DNA of 64,000 nucleotides from JAOUEA01 sp963825685 (GTDB lineage Bacteria; Actinomycetota; UBA4738; HRBIN12), in the NCBI GenBank assembly GCA_963825685.1, contig CAWGUD010000012.1:15383-79382 (forward strand). Reading direction: 5' to 3'. The position numbers and the translations under genes were made by a program. The notes beneath the pieces are model-generated. The model had not been told where the DNA came from, ran no database searches, and worked only from the letters and a program-made list of their open reading frames with translations. Position 1 is the first letter of the stretch, and each line of letters begins with the position of its first letter. This document shows positions 19,631 to 27,902 of the stretch, piece by piece.

Positions 19631-19694
19631 GCGGGTTCCCACAAGGCGAGGGCGCAGTGCCCCATCAGCGCGGCGCTCTATGAAGCCGGATGGG

Positions 19695-19964
19695 TCAGAG
19701 GTGCTCGAGCAGGTAGTCGACGTACAGGGGACGCAACGTGTCCTCGGTCGATCGGTCGGCTCGCACGTAGCCGTTGATCGCGCTGACGATGTGGGCGATG
19801 TCGAGCCCGGAATCGTCGAGCTCCCCGAGCTGTCCTTCCGCGGCGGGGATCGATCCCAGCAAGCCCCACAGCCAGTCGATGTCGCCCTCCGCCTTCCCCA
19901 TGTCGATGGCTCGGTCGTGCAACTGATGGGACGACAGCGATTCGAGATCCTCTCGGGTGATCAT
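19695..19964 (-). CDS. Small hypothetical protein
   Basis: An 89-residue acidic protein starting MITREDLESLSSHQLHDRAI at ATG 19964. It is probably all-helical with the sequence GDIDWLWGLLGSIPAAEGQ. I recognise no family. A -10 box lies 6 nt upstream, supporting this start rather than the longer frame to 20036, which would overlap the next gene. Confidence 0.6.
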   Translation of the reverse strand: MITREDLESLSSHQLHDRAIDMGKAEGDIDWLWGLLGSIPAAEGQLGELDDSGLDIAHIVSAINGYVRADRSTEDTLRPLYVDYLLEHL

Positions 19965-19970
19965 GCGTCC

Positions 19971-19976
19971 ACGGTA
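19971..19976 (-). promoter_or_regulatory. Leaderless -10 box (TACCGT)
   Basis: On the minus strand TACCGT is followed by ggacgc and then ATG 19964. It has the same layout as the other leaderless starts in the window. Confidence 0.45.
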
Positions 19977-20013
19977 CTCGGCCCGTGAGGCGCAATCCGC
20001 GGAGTGCCCGGCC

Positions 20014-20916
20014 TCACCAGTCGACGGAGGTCGCATGCTCCACGATCACGCGGCGGATCGTGCCGTCGCGATCGAGCACCACGACGCCGTCGCCGAGCGC
20101 GACGAGACGCTGTCCGCTCGGCGAGTATCGGGGCTGGCGGAGGCCACCCTCGGACGCCGGCACGGGCGTGAGCACATGGTTGCGCGAGCCGTCGGGCCGC
20201 ACGACCCAGATCTCGCCGCACGCGTGGCAGGTGCGCCGCCAGTCGCGGTACGCGATCACGCGGCCGTCGGGCCGCCAGTCGGGGTCGGTCGCCAGGTCCG
20301 GGCCGATCCCGTGCAGGCGGGAACCGTCGAGGCGGACGCGCGCGAGCCCCAGAGGCCGGTCGTCGCCGCACGCCCGCGTCATGTTCTGGTGCTCGAACCC
20401 GATCGCGAGCCACGCGCCGTCGGGGCTCCACGAGATGCCGGTGATGTGCGGCTCGCCGTTGATCACGACGTGCGTCCGACCGCCCGCGGCCGACATCCAC
20501 CGGATCTGTCCGCAGTCCTTCGCGCCGAAGGGGTGATCGGGGTTCTTCCTCCGCTCGATCGCGAACGCGAGACGGGAACCATCGGGCGACCAGGCGAGTC
20601 CGGTGATGCCCTCGAACCGGCGAGGCAGGCGGTGGAGGACACGTCGGTCCGAGCCGTCGGCGTCGACGACCACGATCCGACGGCTCCACGACAGGAAGGC
20701 GATGCGCCCGTGGTCCGGCGACCACGTCGGCATGTGCTCGGTGGCCGCCCGGCGGGTGATGCGTCTCGCTGACGAGCCGTCGGGCTCCACCGTGAAGATG
20801 TCGCCGCTGCGCGAGAACGCCACCCTCGACGTCGCGGCGGCCGGAACGGAGAGCATGACCGCCGCGACGACCGCGGCGACCACGACGAACGTCGCTCGTG
20901 CCGTTCGTTGCGCCAT
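20014..20916 (-). CDS. Secreted PD40/TolB-like beta-propeller protein
   Basis: 300 residues from ATG 20916 (ggagg 5 nt before). Signal peptide MAQRTARATFVVVAAVVAAV is followed by repeats such as PTWSPDHGRIAFLS, GLAWSPDGSRLAF, GISWSPDGAWLAI and DWRPDGRVIAY, clear PD40 blades. It has the same general class as 6326-7336. A TAGCAT -10 box lies at 20933-20938 on the minus strand. Role unknown; such proteins bind partners or ligands outside the membrane. Confidence 0.75.
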   Translation of the reverse strand: MAQRTARATFVVVAAVVAAVMLSVPAAATSRVAFSRSGDIFTVEPDGSSARRITRRAATEHMPTWSPDHGRIAFLSWSRRIVVVDADGSDRRVLHRLPRRFEGITGLAWSPDGSRLAFAIERRKNPDHPFGAKDCGQIRWMSAAGGRTHVVINGEPHITGISWSPDGAWLAIGFEHQNMTRACGDDRPLGLARVRLDGSRLHGIGPDLATDPDWRPDGRVIAYRDWRRTCHACGEIWVVRPDGSRNHVLTPVPASEGGLRQPRYSPSGQRLVALGDGVVVLDRDGTIRRVIVEHATSVDW

Positions 20917-20990
20917 GCCGCCTCCGAACCCGATGCTACGCCCTTCCTGCCGGGCGTCCAGGGGTGGCTTCCTGGCGTGACCGGAAGGGC

Positions 20991-21371
20991 TCAACCCTTG
21001 GAGATGCTTCTTGCGAGATCGCGCATGGAGACGATGCCGACGAGACTCTCGCCTTCCATCACCGGAAGATGCCGGAATCCGCCGTCGAGCATCCTGTCCA
21101 TCGCCTCACCCACGGTGGCGTCGGGGTCGATGGTCTTCGGGTCGCGGGTCATGCCCTTCGAGATGGGGGAGACCCGGGCGGGGTCTGCGTGCAGCTGATC
21201 GAACGCCCGGACGACGTCCCGTTCGGTGAAGATGCCCAGCAACGCACCACCTTCCAGCACGAGGACCGAGCCAACCCTCGCCTTCGACATGGTCCCGACG
21301 GCCTGGCTCATCATCGCCGACGGCGCCACCGTGATCAGTTCGGTGCTCATGACCTCTCGGACCGTCGTCAT
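20991..21371 (-). CDS. CBS-domain pair protein
   Basis: 126 residues from ATG 21371, with ggagga 5 nt before; the longer frame to 21428 lacks a signal. Two CBS motifs are visible: VREVMSTELITVAPSAMMSQ...GIFTERDVVRAF and MTRDPKTIDPDATVGEAMDRM...LVGIVSMRDLARSI. Such stand-alone pairs bind adenosyl ligands (AMP, ATP, SAM) and act as energy sensors. A TAGGAT -10 lies at 21397-21402. A second CBS protein is at 22922. Confidence 0.85.
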   Translation of the reverse strand: MTTVREVMSTELITVAPSAMMSQAVGTMSKARVGSVLVLEGGALLGIFTERDVVRAFDQLHADPARVSPISKGMTRDPKTIDPDATVGEAMDRMLDGGFRHLPVMEGESLVGIVSMRDLARSISKG

Positions 21372-21440
21372 CGGATCCTCCGGTGCCTCTTGCACCATCC
21401 TAGGACTCAGGACCGGGCGGCCCGACACGCTCGGGGCCCC

Positions 21441-22763
21441 TCACCAGACGTAGCCGGGGGGACGCGGCTGGCACTGTTCGTCGGTTCGGGCTCGCATCCA
21501 TGCCAGCTGGTCGGCCTGTCCGGGATCGCCGGCGACGTTCGTGAGCTCCAGCGGGTCAGTGCGATAGTCGTAGAGCTCCTCGATGCCGCCCGAGTACCGG
21601 ACGTAGAGGAACCGACGGGTCCGGTAGCCGCAGTAGCCGGGTCTCGCCACCTTCTGACCACTGCCGTCGCTGCCGTCGGTGACCGGCGACTCGATCGCGA
21701 ACCCCTCACGATCGTCATATCCGAACAGCGATACCCCTTCGATCGCGGCCGTTGGCGGGACGCCGGCCGCGTCGAGGATCGTCGCGGTCACGTCGATATT
21801 CAACGCCAAACGACGATCCTCGGTGCCGGGCTCGATATGGCCGTCCCACCGCATCGCGAGCGGCACCCGCGAGGAGGCGTTGTGCGGCATGTTCTTCCCG
21901 CGCAGCCGGTGTTCGCCCCAGAAGTGCCCGTTGTCGCTCGTGAAGACCACGAGGGTGTCGTCGAGCTGCCGATGTTCCTCGAACCCGTCGAGCAAGGAGG
22001 CGATCGCCTCGTCGACCGAGCGCAGCGATTCCTGGCTGTTGCGTCGTTGCTGAGTGATGCGGTCGATCGAGGTGAGCGGGAGCTCGGCGATCCACGGCGG
22101 CTTGTCTGCAACGTCGGCCTCGTTCACGTGCGGAGCCACGAACGGCCCGACGGTGGCGGTCCCGACGTGTCGAGGAGCCGGCGTCGTGGGTCCATGCACC
22201 GCGAACGGCGTGAACATCAGGAACAACGGCTGATCGGCCGGAGCGTTCCTGATCTCGCGCCCCGCGATCCGCGAGAGCACGTCCGTCGAGTAGTCGCGGG
22301 TGGCCTGTCCGTGCGTCGTCTCCGAGCCGTCGGTGTGTCGCAGCACATAGTCGAAGTACCCGCCGTTGCGCACGGCGAACGCGTGCCACCGATCCCACCC
22401 CGGCGGCACGTACCCGGCGGGCGAATCGTCGTAGCCGTTCAGGTACTTGCCGACCAGGACCGTTCGATACCCCGCCTGCTGGAGCCACGCGGCGATCGTC
22501 CGATCCTCGAGACCGCCCTCGTGGAAGACGGTCCATCCGCCGGTGTCGGGCATGTCGTCGCTGCGCCCGTTCGACCACACCCCGGTCGAATGGGCGAACA
22601 GGCCGGTCAGCATCGATGCCCGTGACGGACAGCACACCGACGTCGGGATCATGCCGTTCGTGAAGCGACAGCCGCGACCGATGACGCGCCGTCCGACGAC
22701 GTCCATCCAGTCGGTCGTGTGGACCCGTTGGTCGTCGGTGACGATGAGCAGCACGTCGGGCAA
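21441..22763 (-). CDS. Sulfatase family protein
   Basis: 440 residues. The beginning PDVLLIVTDDQR carries the two metal-binding aspartates. TSVCCPSRASMLTG (41-54) holds the C-x-P-S-R formylglycine motif with Cys44 as the converted residue, and SDNGHFWGEHRLRGK near residue 275 is the second signature. Enzymes of this family hydrolyse sulfate esters. The likely start is TTG 22763 behind a gaggggg run. No signal peptide is seen, unusual for a sulfatase acting outside. It is flanked by two CBS genes with no obvious link. Confidence 0.85.
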   Translation of the reverse strand: MPDVLLIVTDDQRVHTTDWMDVVGRRVIGRGCRFTNGMIPTSVCCPSRASMLTGLFAHSTGVWSNGRSDDMPDTGGWTVFHEGGLEDRTIAAWLQQAGYRTVLVGKYLNGYDDSPAGYVPPGWDRWHAFAVRNGGYFDYVLRHTDGSETTHGQATRDYSTDVLSRIAGREIRNAPADQPLFLMFTPFAVHGPTTPAPRHVGTATVGPFVAPHVNEADVADKPPWIAELPLTSIDRITQQRRNSQESLRSVDEAIASLLDGFEEHRQLDDTLVVFTSDNGHFWGEHRLRGKNMPHNASSRVPLAMRWDGHIEPGTEDRRLALNIDVTATILDAAGVPPTAAIEGVSLFGYDDREGFAIESPVTDGSDGSGQKVARPGYCGYRTRRFLYVRYSGGIEELYDYRTDPLELTNVAGDPGQADQLAWMRARTDEQCQPRPPGYVW

Positions 22764-22921
22764 GCCTGAGTTCCCCCTCGGGAGCAGCCTCGCTGGCCTC
22801 GTGTGTACTCGAGGGGGTCCACAGGGTCAAATCGATGTGATCGCCCGAGCCCGCACCGGCCGTGTGAGCCGCGACCCATCTGGGTATAGCCCCCGTCGTC
22901 CAACGAGGAGAGGGGAAGACG

Positions 22922-23482
22922 ATGGGACTCTTCGGCACGATCGCGACGTTCGGCATCGGGTACGCGGCAGGGGCCGTCACAGGGGGCAAGGGCATGGAAC
23001 GGCTCCCCGAGCGAGTCCGGCAGGCCTTGCCCGGGAACGCGGAGAACGGATCGGCGACCGACCACCGTGAGATCCGACAGGTCATGACGGCCGCCCCCGA
23101 TGCGGTGCGTCCTACCGACACCGTGCAGCGGGCCGCGCAGTTGATGCGGTCCAACGACATCGGCGACGTCCTGGTCGAGGACGAGGACGGGCGCCTGCTC
23201 GGCATCCTGACCGACCGCGACCTCGCGATCCGGGCCACCGCCGACGGCGCGGACCCGGTGCTCTCGACGATCGCCGACGTGTACACGCGCGACGTGGCAT
23301 CGGTGGTACCGACCGACTCCGTGGGCGACGCCGTGCGTCGGATGAAGTCGAGCGACGTCCGGCGGATGCCGGTGGTCGAGAGCGGCAGGGCGATCGGCAT
23401 CGTGTCGCTGGGCGACATCGAGGTCGAGACGCGACCGGGCTCGCCCCTCGCCGACATCAGCACCGCCGCCCCCGACCGCTGA
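22922..23482 (+). CDS. CBS-domain pair protein with hydrophobic N-terminus
   Basis: A 186-residue protein starting at ATG 22922 after gaggagagggg. The first 25 residues (GLFGTIATFGIGYAAGAVTG) are Gly-rich and hydrophobic. Two CBS domains follow: IRQVMTAAPDAVRPTDTV...LGILTDRDLAIRA and VYTRDVASVVPTDSV...IGIVSLGDIEVE. A regulatory nucleotide sensor. It may be membrane-tethered. Confidence 0.85.
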   Translation: MGLFGTIATFGIGYAAGAVTGGKGMERLPERVRQALPGNAENGSATDHREIRQVMTAAPDAVRPTDTVQRAAQLMRSNDIGDVLVEDEDGRLLGILTDRDLAIRATADGADPVLSTIADVYTRDVASVVPTDSVGDAVRRMKSSDVRRMPVVESGRAIGIVSLGDIEVETRPGSPLADISTAAPDR

Positions 23483-23511
23483 GAGCCGGTGGTGGGATCG
23501 AGCGTCGAGGG

Positions 23512-23517
23512 TAGGGT
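23512..23517 (+). promoter_or_regulatory. Leaderless -10 box (TAGGGT)
   Basis: TAGGGT, 6 nt, then GTG 23524. Identical hexamers precede the starts at 30146 and 60806. Confidence 0.5.
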
Positions 23518-23523
23518 GCTCGC

Positions 23524-23910
23524 GTGAATCGACGGATCGCTGTCGCGTCGGTCGTCGTGCTCTTGGGGCTCGCGGGCATCGCATGCACCGAGGATCAACG
23601 CGGCGATCTCGTCGACCAGGGGACCGAGGCGGTCGTGCGCAACCTCGCGGCGACCGCCGGCGCCGGAGCGTTCGAGCGCGAAGGCTTCGAGGTCGACGGA
23701 ACCCTCGACTGTGAGGCCTCGTCCAGCGGAGGCGCGGAACAGATCGAGGTGCGATGCACCGGGTCATCGACCGAAGGAGAAGAGCTCGTGCTGGAGGGCG
23801 ACGCGACGACCGGTTCTGCTGACATCGGTGACGCGGTGCGCGGCTCGTTCGTGGGCACCGCCGACGGTCGCGAGGTCTTCGAGGAGGAGTGCCTCGGGGA
23901 CGGCTGTTAG
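23524..23910 (+). CDS. Small exported protein, DUF4333-like, possibly a lipoprotein
   Basis: A 128-residue protein from GTG 23524. A signal peptide (RRIAVASVVVLLGLAGIAC) ends at a Cys, but the lipobox (GIAC) lacks the usual Leu, so lipidation is uncertain. The rest is acidic with two further Cys (LDCEAS, EVRCTG) and a C-terminal EECLGDGC. It resembles small extracytoplasmic Actinobacterial proteins with a disulfide. Tail-to-tail overlap of 4 bp with the next gene. Confidence 0.6.
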   Translation: MNRRIAVASVVVLLGLAGIACTEDQRGDLVDQGTEAVVRNLAATAGAGAFEREGFEVDGTLDCEASSSGGAEQIEVRCTGSSTEGEELVLEGDATTGSADIGDAVRGSFVGTADGREVFEEECLGDGC

Positions 23911-24122
23911 GAGGACTTCGCGACGCGGTCGTGGTGCTCGCCTGACACGGCATGCAACCGACGTCGTCCCCTCAGCCGCTCATACCGACGTCCATCGCGT
24001 GAGTCGAGGTCGGCGACCGCCTTGCCGTCGAGGAGCCGATCCAGCGCCTGGCGCGCTCCTTCGGCGATCTCCGGTGGGCGAACGTTGTCCAGAGCGAAGC
24101 GGATCATCAAGAGGTCGTCCAT
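23907..24122 (-). CDS. Small hypothetical protein
   Basis: 71 residues from ATG 24122 with ggaggg before it. It begins MDDLLMIRFALDNVRPPEIA, a helical start, and ends basic (RGRRRLHAVSGEHHDRVAKSS). No family recognised. It lies downstream of another short minus-strand gene (24158-24334), likely in one transcript. Confidence 0.55.
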   Translation of the reverse strand: MDDLLMIRFALDNVRPPEIAEGARQALDRLLDGKAVADLDSRDGRRYERLRGRRRLHAVSGEHHDRVAKSS

Positions 24123-24157
24123 CACTTTCCCTCCTAGCACGGCTCTGGGATCAGGAC

Positions 24158-24334
24158 TCACACGCGGAGGCCGAACGATTCGCGCTCGGCCTCGATGAGA
24201 GCTTCCATGGCGGACGCGACCATCTGGTCGTCGGGATGGTCGATCAGCCAGGCCCTCGCGTCGACGATCGCCGAGGAGGTGTCGTGCGGGCTCCTGGCGG
24301 TCGCTATCTGCTTCAGCACGTCCTCGCGGTCCAT
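24158..24334 (-). CDS. Small hypothetical protein
   Basis: 58 residues from ATG 24334, starting MDREDVLKQIATARSPHD and ending EAERESFGLRV. Predicted helical and acidic. The ribosome-binding signal is weak (gagaag). It is supported by its protein-like composition and by the gene that follows 35 bp downstream. No family recognised. Confidence 0.45.
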   Translation of the reverse strand: MDREDVLKQIATARSPHDTSSAIVDARAWLIDHPDDQMVASAMEALIEAERESFGLRV

Positions 24335-24426
24335 GGCTCTTCTCTACCGCGTGCCGACGACGACGAAACCGACATCGGCGCTTCGCAACGGATCCGTCAC
24401 ACCCACTCCTCGCCGCGAAAGGAAGA

Positions 24427-24454
24427 AGGACGGCTGCGAGATCGCAACCGTCCT
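24427..24454 (-). terminator. Rho-independent-type terminator on the minus strand
   Basis: A 13-bp stem with one mismatch and a 2-nt apex (aggacgg...ccgtcct), followed on the minus strand by a pyrimidine/T-rich tail (CTTCTTCCTTTC). It lies 118 bp past the stop of the DUF998 gene and would end that transcript. Confidence 0.55.
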
Positions 24455-24571
24455 CTCCCGCTCCGTCGGAGTGGAGCGTCGCCGGGCGGGTACAGTCCCC
24501 CGCCGGTGCGGGTCACGGCGACCCCCCCGATGGTTCCCCGGGGCGCAGCAGACCAAACGGGCCAGGCTGCG

Positions 24572-25274
24572 TCAGTCGCCCTGCCGTGAGGCTCCCGTGC
24601 CCATGAGCGCGCCGCCGAACACGGTGAGCCACAGGACGGCCGGATACACGATCCATCGCTCGATCCCACCTTCGCCGAGCGCCGCGACCGGCGCCCACTC
24701 CAACATGAACATGGCGAGCAGGAAGCTCACGAGCGAGACCACGCCGATCACGACCGACATCTGTCGGAGCGGGGCCACGAGGACCTTCGCCGCGAGCACC
24801 GCGGCGACGCCACCGCTGATGAACGCCGTCATCGCGAACAGCTGATGGGGGGCCAGGTGGTTCCCCGGGAACACGCCGACGCCGATCGCGCCGATGCCGA
24901 AGAGCGCCAGCGGGATCGTCACCGCCTTGCGGGCGAACGCCCGGTGCACGAAGAACGTGCCCGCCACGATCATGAGGCCGGCCACGATCATCGAGACGTC
25001 GAAGATCGTCGCCGACGGCTGCAGGATCACGCTGTTCGGAGGGATCGTCGCGCCGAGATCGCTGATCGTGTTGTCGGCGGTGTTGTACGGGGCGGGATAT
25101 AGGGCCTCGGCCGTGATGATCGCCATGAAGACCGCGACACCCGCGGATGCGAGCAGCAACCCCGCCGTGCGTCGATCGCGTTCGCGGGGTATCGGTCGAC
25201 GATCCGGTGCACGTGACGGATGTGGCTGTCCGGGTTCCTCGAGCCGCCGGGCGTCGGGTGCTGGTGGTCGCCAT
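24572..25274 (-). CDS. DUF998-like membrane protein (N-terminal frameshift)
   Basis: The clear part (TTG 25159 onward, 195 residues) is a six-helix-like membrane protein with YNTADNTISDLGAT and PGNHLAPHQLFAM, typical of DUF998. A strong Shine-Dalgarno (aggagg) precedes ATG 25274, whose frame (MATTSTRRP) does not connect. A shift between about 25170 and 25265 would join it to DARRLEEPGQPHPSRAPDRR and on to GLLLASAG. So the gene probably starts at 25274 with a cytosolic tail of about 38 residues. Function unknown. Confidence 0.65.
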
Positions 25275-25419
25275 ATCGATAACCTCCTGGTGCGTTGGCT
25301 CCACCGTAGTCACGCGGTTTCCCTCTGATCGGCGCCGTTCGACCCGATGGTGGGGGGTCCGACGCGGCCGCGGTTCGGGGTGCCTCGAGAGGGGAACGCG
25401 ACCGAGAAGGAGCGAGGAC

Positions 25420-25845
25420 GTGGACATCATCGATCGGCACTTCGCCGCCGAGAACGCACACGACGTCGCCGGCACCCTCGCGACGTACACCGACGACATC
25501 GTCTGGGACGACATCACCCATCCCCTGTCACCGTTCCACGGCAAGGAGAGCGTCGGCGGCGTCTACTCGGGCATCATCGACGCGATCCCCGACGTTCATC
25601 TGGAATCGGTCTGGCGGGTCTCGGCCGACGACGGCCGGGCGGTCGTCGACGAGTCGATCCTGACCGGCCACGTGCATGGCACCTGGTCCGGCATCGACGG
25701 CGGCGGTGCCCCGGTGCGCGTGAGGATCCTGCACGTCTTCGAGCTCCGCGACGGCCTGATCTCTCGGGAGAACGCGTGGTTCAACGCCGCGGACGTCGTC
25801 CGGCAGGTCGAGGAGTGGAAGTCGAGGCAGCCAGCGTCCGACTGA
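25420..25845 (+). CDS. SnoaL/NTF2-like protein
   Basis: A 141-residue protein from GTG 25420 behind gaaggagcgagg. It starts IIDRHFAAENAHDVAGTLAT and contains DDIVWDDITHPL, FHGKESV and FELRDGLISRENAWFN, the layout of the SnoaL-like polyketide-cyclase/NTF2 fold. These are small ligand-binding or isomerase proteins; the substrate cannot be told. A methyltransferase gene starts 18 bp downstream. Confidence 0.7.
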   Translation: MDIIDRHFAAENAHDVAGTLATYTDDIVWDDITHPLSPFHGKESVGGVYSGIIDAIPDVHLESVWRVSADDGRAVVDESILTGHVHGTWSGIDGGGAPVRVRILHVFELRDGLISRENAWFNAADVVRQVEEWKSRQPASD

Positions 25846-25862
25846 GGGTGCATCATGGCGTC

Positions 25863-26546
25863 ATGGATCGGGCAGCCTGGCTGAGCGAGCGGCGCGCGTC
25901 GGTCGAGGCCGACTACACGCGCGATTCGTCGACCTACGACGACGGCTACGACCCCATCACGATCGTCCATCGGCGGTTCGTGGATCGGCTGATCGGGACC
26001 ACCCCTGAAGGAGGAACGCTGCTCGATGCACCCTGCGGCACGGGCCCCTACTTCGGCATGATCCTGGCTGCCGGCCGACAGGTGGTCGGAGCCGACCAGT
26101 CGGCGGGGATGCTCGAGCGGGCGAGGATGAAGCATCCCGACGTGGGGCTCGAGCACGTCGGTCTGCAGGAGCTGGCGTTCGACGCCGAGTTCGACGCCGC
26201 GATGTGCGTCGACGCGATGGAACACGTGCCGCCGGAGGAGTGGCCGCTCGTGCTGACCAACCTGCGACGCGCGATCCGTCACGGCGCGTACCTGTACCTG
26301 ACCGTCGAACAGGTCGATCGGCGCCTCCTGGAGCGAGCGTTCGACGAGGCGACCGCGGCCGGACTTCCCGTCGTCTTCGGCGACCGCGCCGACGACGCGA
26401 CCGGCGGGTACCACCACTACCCCAGCCGGGAGCAGGTCCGCCACTGGCTCGCCGACGCCGAGCTGGCGGTGGTCGAGGAAGACGACGAGGAGCTCGACGG
26501 CTACGGCTACCACCATCTGCTCGTGCGGGTCGTCGACGAGCTCTGA
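25863..26546 (+). CDS. Class I SAM-dependent methyltransferase
   Basis: 227 residues from ATG 25863. The SAM site is LLDAPCGTGPYFGMI (motif I) with GADQSAGMLERAR (motif II) and DAAMCVDAMEHVPPEEW (motif IV). Substrate unknown. It is probably co-transcribed with the SnoaL-like gene. A hairpin (cgaggac/gtcctcg, 7-bp stem) follows within 50 bp of the stop. Confidence 0.8.
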   Translation: MDRAAWLSERRASVEADYTRDSSTYDDGYDPITIVHRRFVDRLIGTTPEGGTLLDAPCGTGPYFGMILAAGRQVVGADQSAGMLERARMKHPDVGLEHVGLQELAFDAEFDAAMCVDAMEHVPPEEWPLVLTNLRRAIRHGAYLYLTVEQVDRRLLERAFDEATAAGLPVVFGDRADDATGGYHHYPSREQVRHWLADAELAVVEEDDEELDGYGYHHLLVRVVDEL

Positions 26547-26597
26547 GCTCCTCCGCGCTCCCCAGGTGCCACGAGGACATCGGGGAGTCCTCGCGGC

Positions 26598-26657
26598 GAC
26601 TAGGCAAGGAGCTCCGTCTTCTGTCGCTGGTGCCACTCCGGAGGTCCCTGCCTAGTC
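26598..26657. repeat. 19-bp imperfect inverted repeat
   Basis: The arms at 26598-26616 and 26639-26657 (starting gactaggca, ending tgcctagtc) match in 17 of 19 positions around a 22-nt loop. It lies between the methyltransferase and cyclase genes. There is no T-run, so it is not a standard terminator. It could be a terminator without tail, an RNA hairpin or a small mobile-element remnant. Confidence 0.5.
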
Positions 26658-26690
26658 CAGTCACGCAGCCCCCCACCCCCCCACCCCACC

Positions 26691-26696
26691 TACACT
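26691..26696 (+). promoter_or_regulatory. Leaderless -10 box (TACACT)
   Basis: TACACT, then gcgcac, then ATG 26703, with no Shine-Dalgarno. Confidence 0.5.
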
Positions 26697-26702
26697 GCGC
26701 AC

Positions 26703-27902
26703 ATGCCGGCGGGAGAGCGGATCGACGCGGCCACCCTCGCTTCGCGCACCGGCGTCGGACCCGAGCGCATCGAGGAGCTCACACGGGTCGGGATCCTCGC
26801 TCCCGATGCCGACGGCACCTTCGCGGCCGGCGACCTCGCCACGGCACGCCTCGCGTTCGCGTTCGAAGCCTCCGGCGTCACCCTCGACGACATCGGAGCG
26901 GCGACCACCCGCGGCGTCCTGCCGCAGCTCTCCCGCCTGGTGCTGGGCGAGCCCGTCGGCCTGCGACCGCAGACCCACGCGCAGGTGGCGGAGGAGGTCG
27001 GACTCGACCCCGCTCTGATGGGTCGCTTCCTGCAGGCCCTCGGGCTGCCGGAGGCCGAGCCCGACGCGCCGATCCGCGACGACGACGCCGAGCTCCTCGG
27101 GTTCGGCGCGACCGCGATCGGCGCCGGCCTGCCCGAGGAGACCGTGCTGCGCACGCTCCGGGTCTTCGCCGAGCACCTCGATCGCATGGCCGAGCACCAG
27201 CGCGCGCTGTTCCGCACCGACGTGCAGGACAGGATGATCACCTCCGGGGTGCCGCGCGCCCAGATGCTCGAGGCGAGCGCGGAGATCCGGCAGCAGCTCG
27301 TCGAGCTGGGGTTCCGCACGTCGTTCCTGATCCATCGACGGCTGCTGGAACGCCAGCAGTTCGAGAACACGGCCGAGCAGCTGGAGCTGCTCTTCGACGA
27401 GATCGGTATACGGCGACGGACCGACCACGCGCCCGAGGCGATCGTGTTCGTCGACCTGAGCGGATTCACCCGTCTGACGGAGGAGCTCGGCGACGAGCAG
27501 GCCGCGGAACGCAGCCGCGAGCTCGCGAACGTCGTGCGAGCCGCCGCCGTCCGCAACCGGGGCCGGGTGATCAAGCTCCTCGGCGACGGCGCGATGGTGC
27601 ACTTCCCGTCGGCCACCGATGCCGTGGCGGGCGCGTCCGCGGTGATCGAGCTGGCCGAGCTCGCCGGCCTGCCCGCCGCCCGCGCCGGCGTCACGGTCGG
27701 CGCCCTGATCCGCCGCGACGGCGACTACTTCGGGCACACGGTGAACCTCGCCTCGCGCATCTGCGACGCGGCCGCCGCGAGCACGGTGACGGCGACGCGC
27801 GAGGTGGCCGACCTGACGCCTGAGCGCTCATGGACGCCGATCGGCGAGGCGACCCTCAAGGGCGTGCCCGACCCGGTGCCGCTCGTGCGACTGATGCCGT
27901 GA
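26703..27902 (+). CDS. Class III cyclase with MerR-like N-terminus
   Basis: 399 residues, a paralogue of 13637-14845 with the same layout: an HTH-like start (TLASRTGVGPERIEELTRVGIL), a helical middle and a C-terminal cyclase domain with Asp251 (FVDLSGFT), Lys/Asp in IKLLGDGAM and N/R in HTVNLASRI, so catalysis is plausible. The residue before TVN is His, Arg in the paralogue. The stop overlaps the next start (TGATG), so the methyltransferase is translationally coupled. Confidence 0.8.
   Translation: MPAGERIDAATLASRTGVGPERIEELTRVGILAPDADGTFAAGDLATARLAFAFEASGVTLDDIGAATTRGVLPQLSRLVLGEPVGLRPQTHAQVAEEVGLDPALMGRFLQALGLPEAEPDAPIRDDDAELLGFGATAIGAGLPEETVLRTLRVFAEHLDRMAEHQRALFRTDVQDRMITSGVPRAQMLEASAEIRQQLVELGFRTSFLIHRRLLERQQFENTAEQLELLFDEIGIRRRTDHAPEAIVFVDLSGFTRLTEELGDEQAAERSRELANVVRAAAVRNRGRVIKLLGDGAMVHFPSATDAVAGASAVIELAELAGLPAARAGVTVGALIRRDGDYFGHTVNLASRICDAAAASTVTATREVADLTPERSWTPIGEATLKGVPDPVPLVRLMP

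Noticed and set aside
20898..22625. Plus-strand open frame of 575 codons over the CBS and sulfatase genes
   Set aside because: Arg/His-rich shadow crossing two real minus-strand genes.
24456..24560. Possible structured RNA (riboswitch-like) in the GC-rich stretch with cgctcc/ggagcg and ccgccgg/ccggcg pairings
   Set aside because: Short hairpins are expected by chance at this GC content and no known aptamer pattern is seen; only the terminator hairpin before it is kept.
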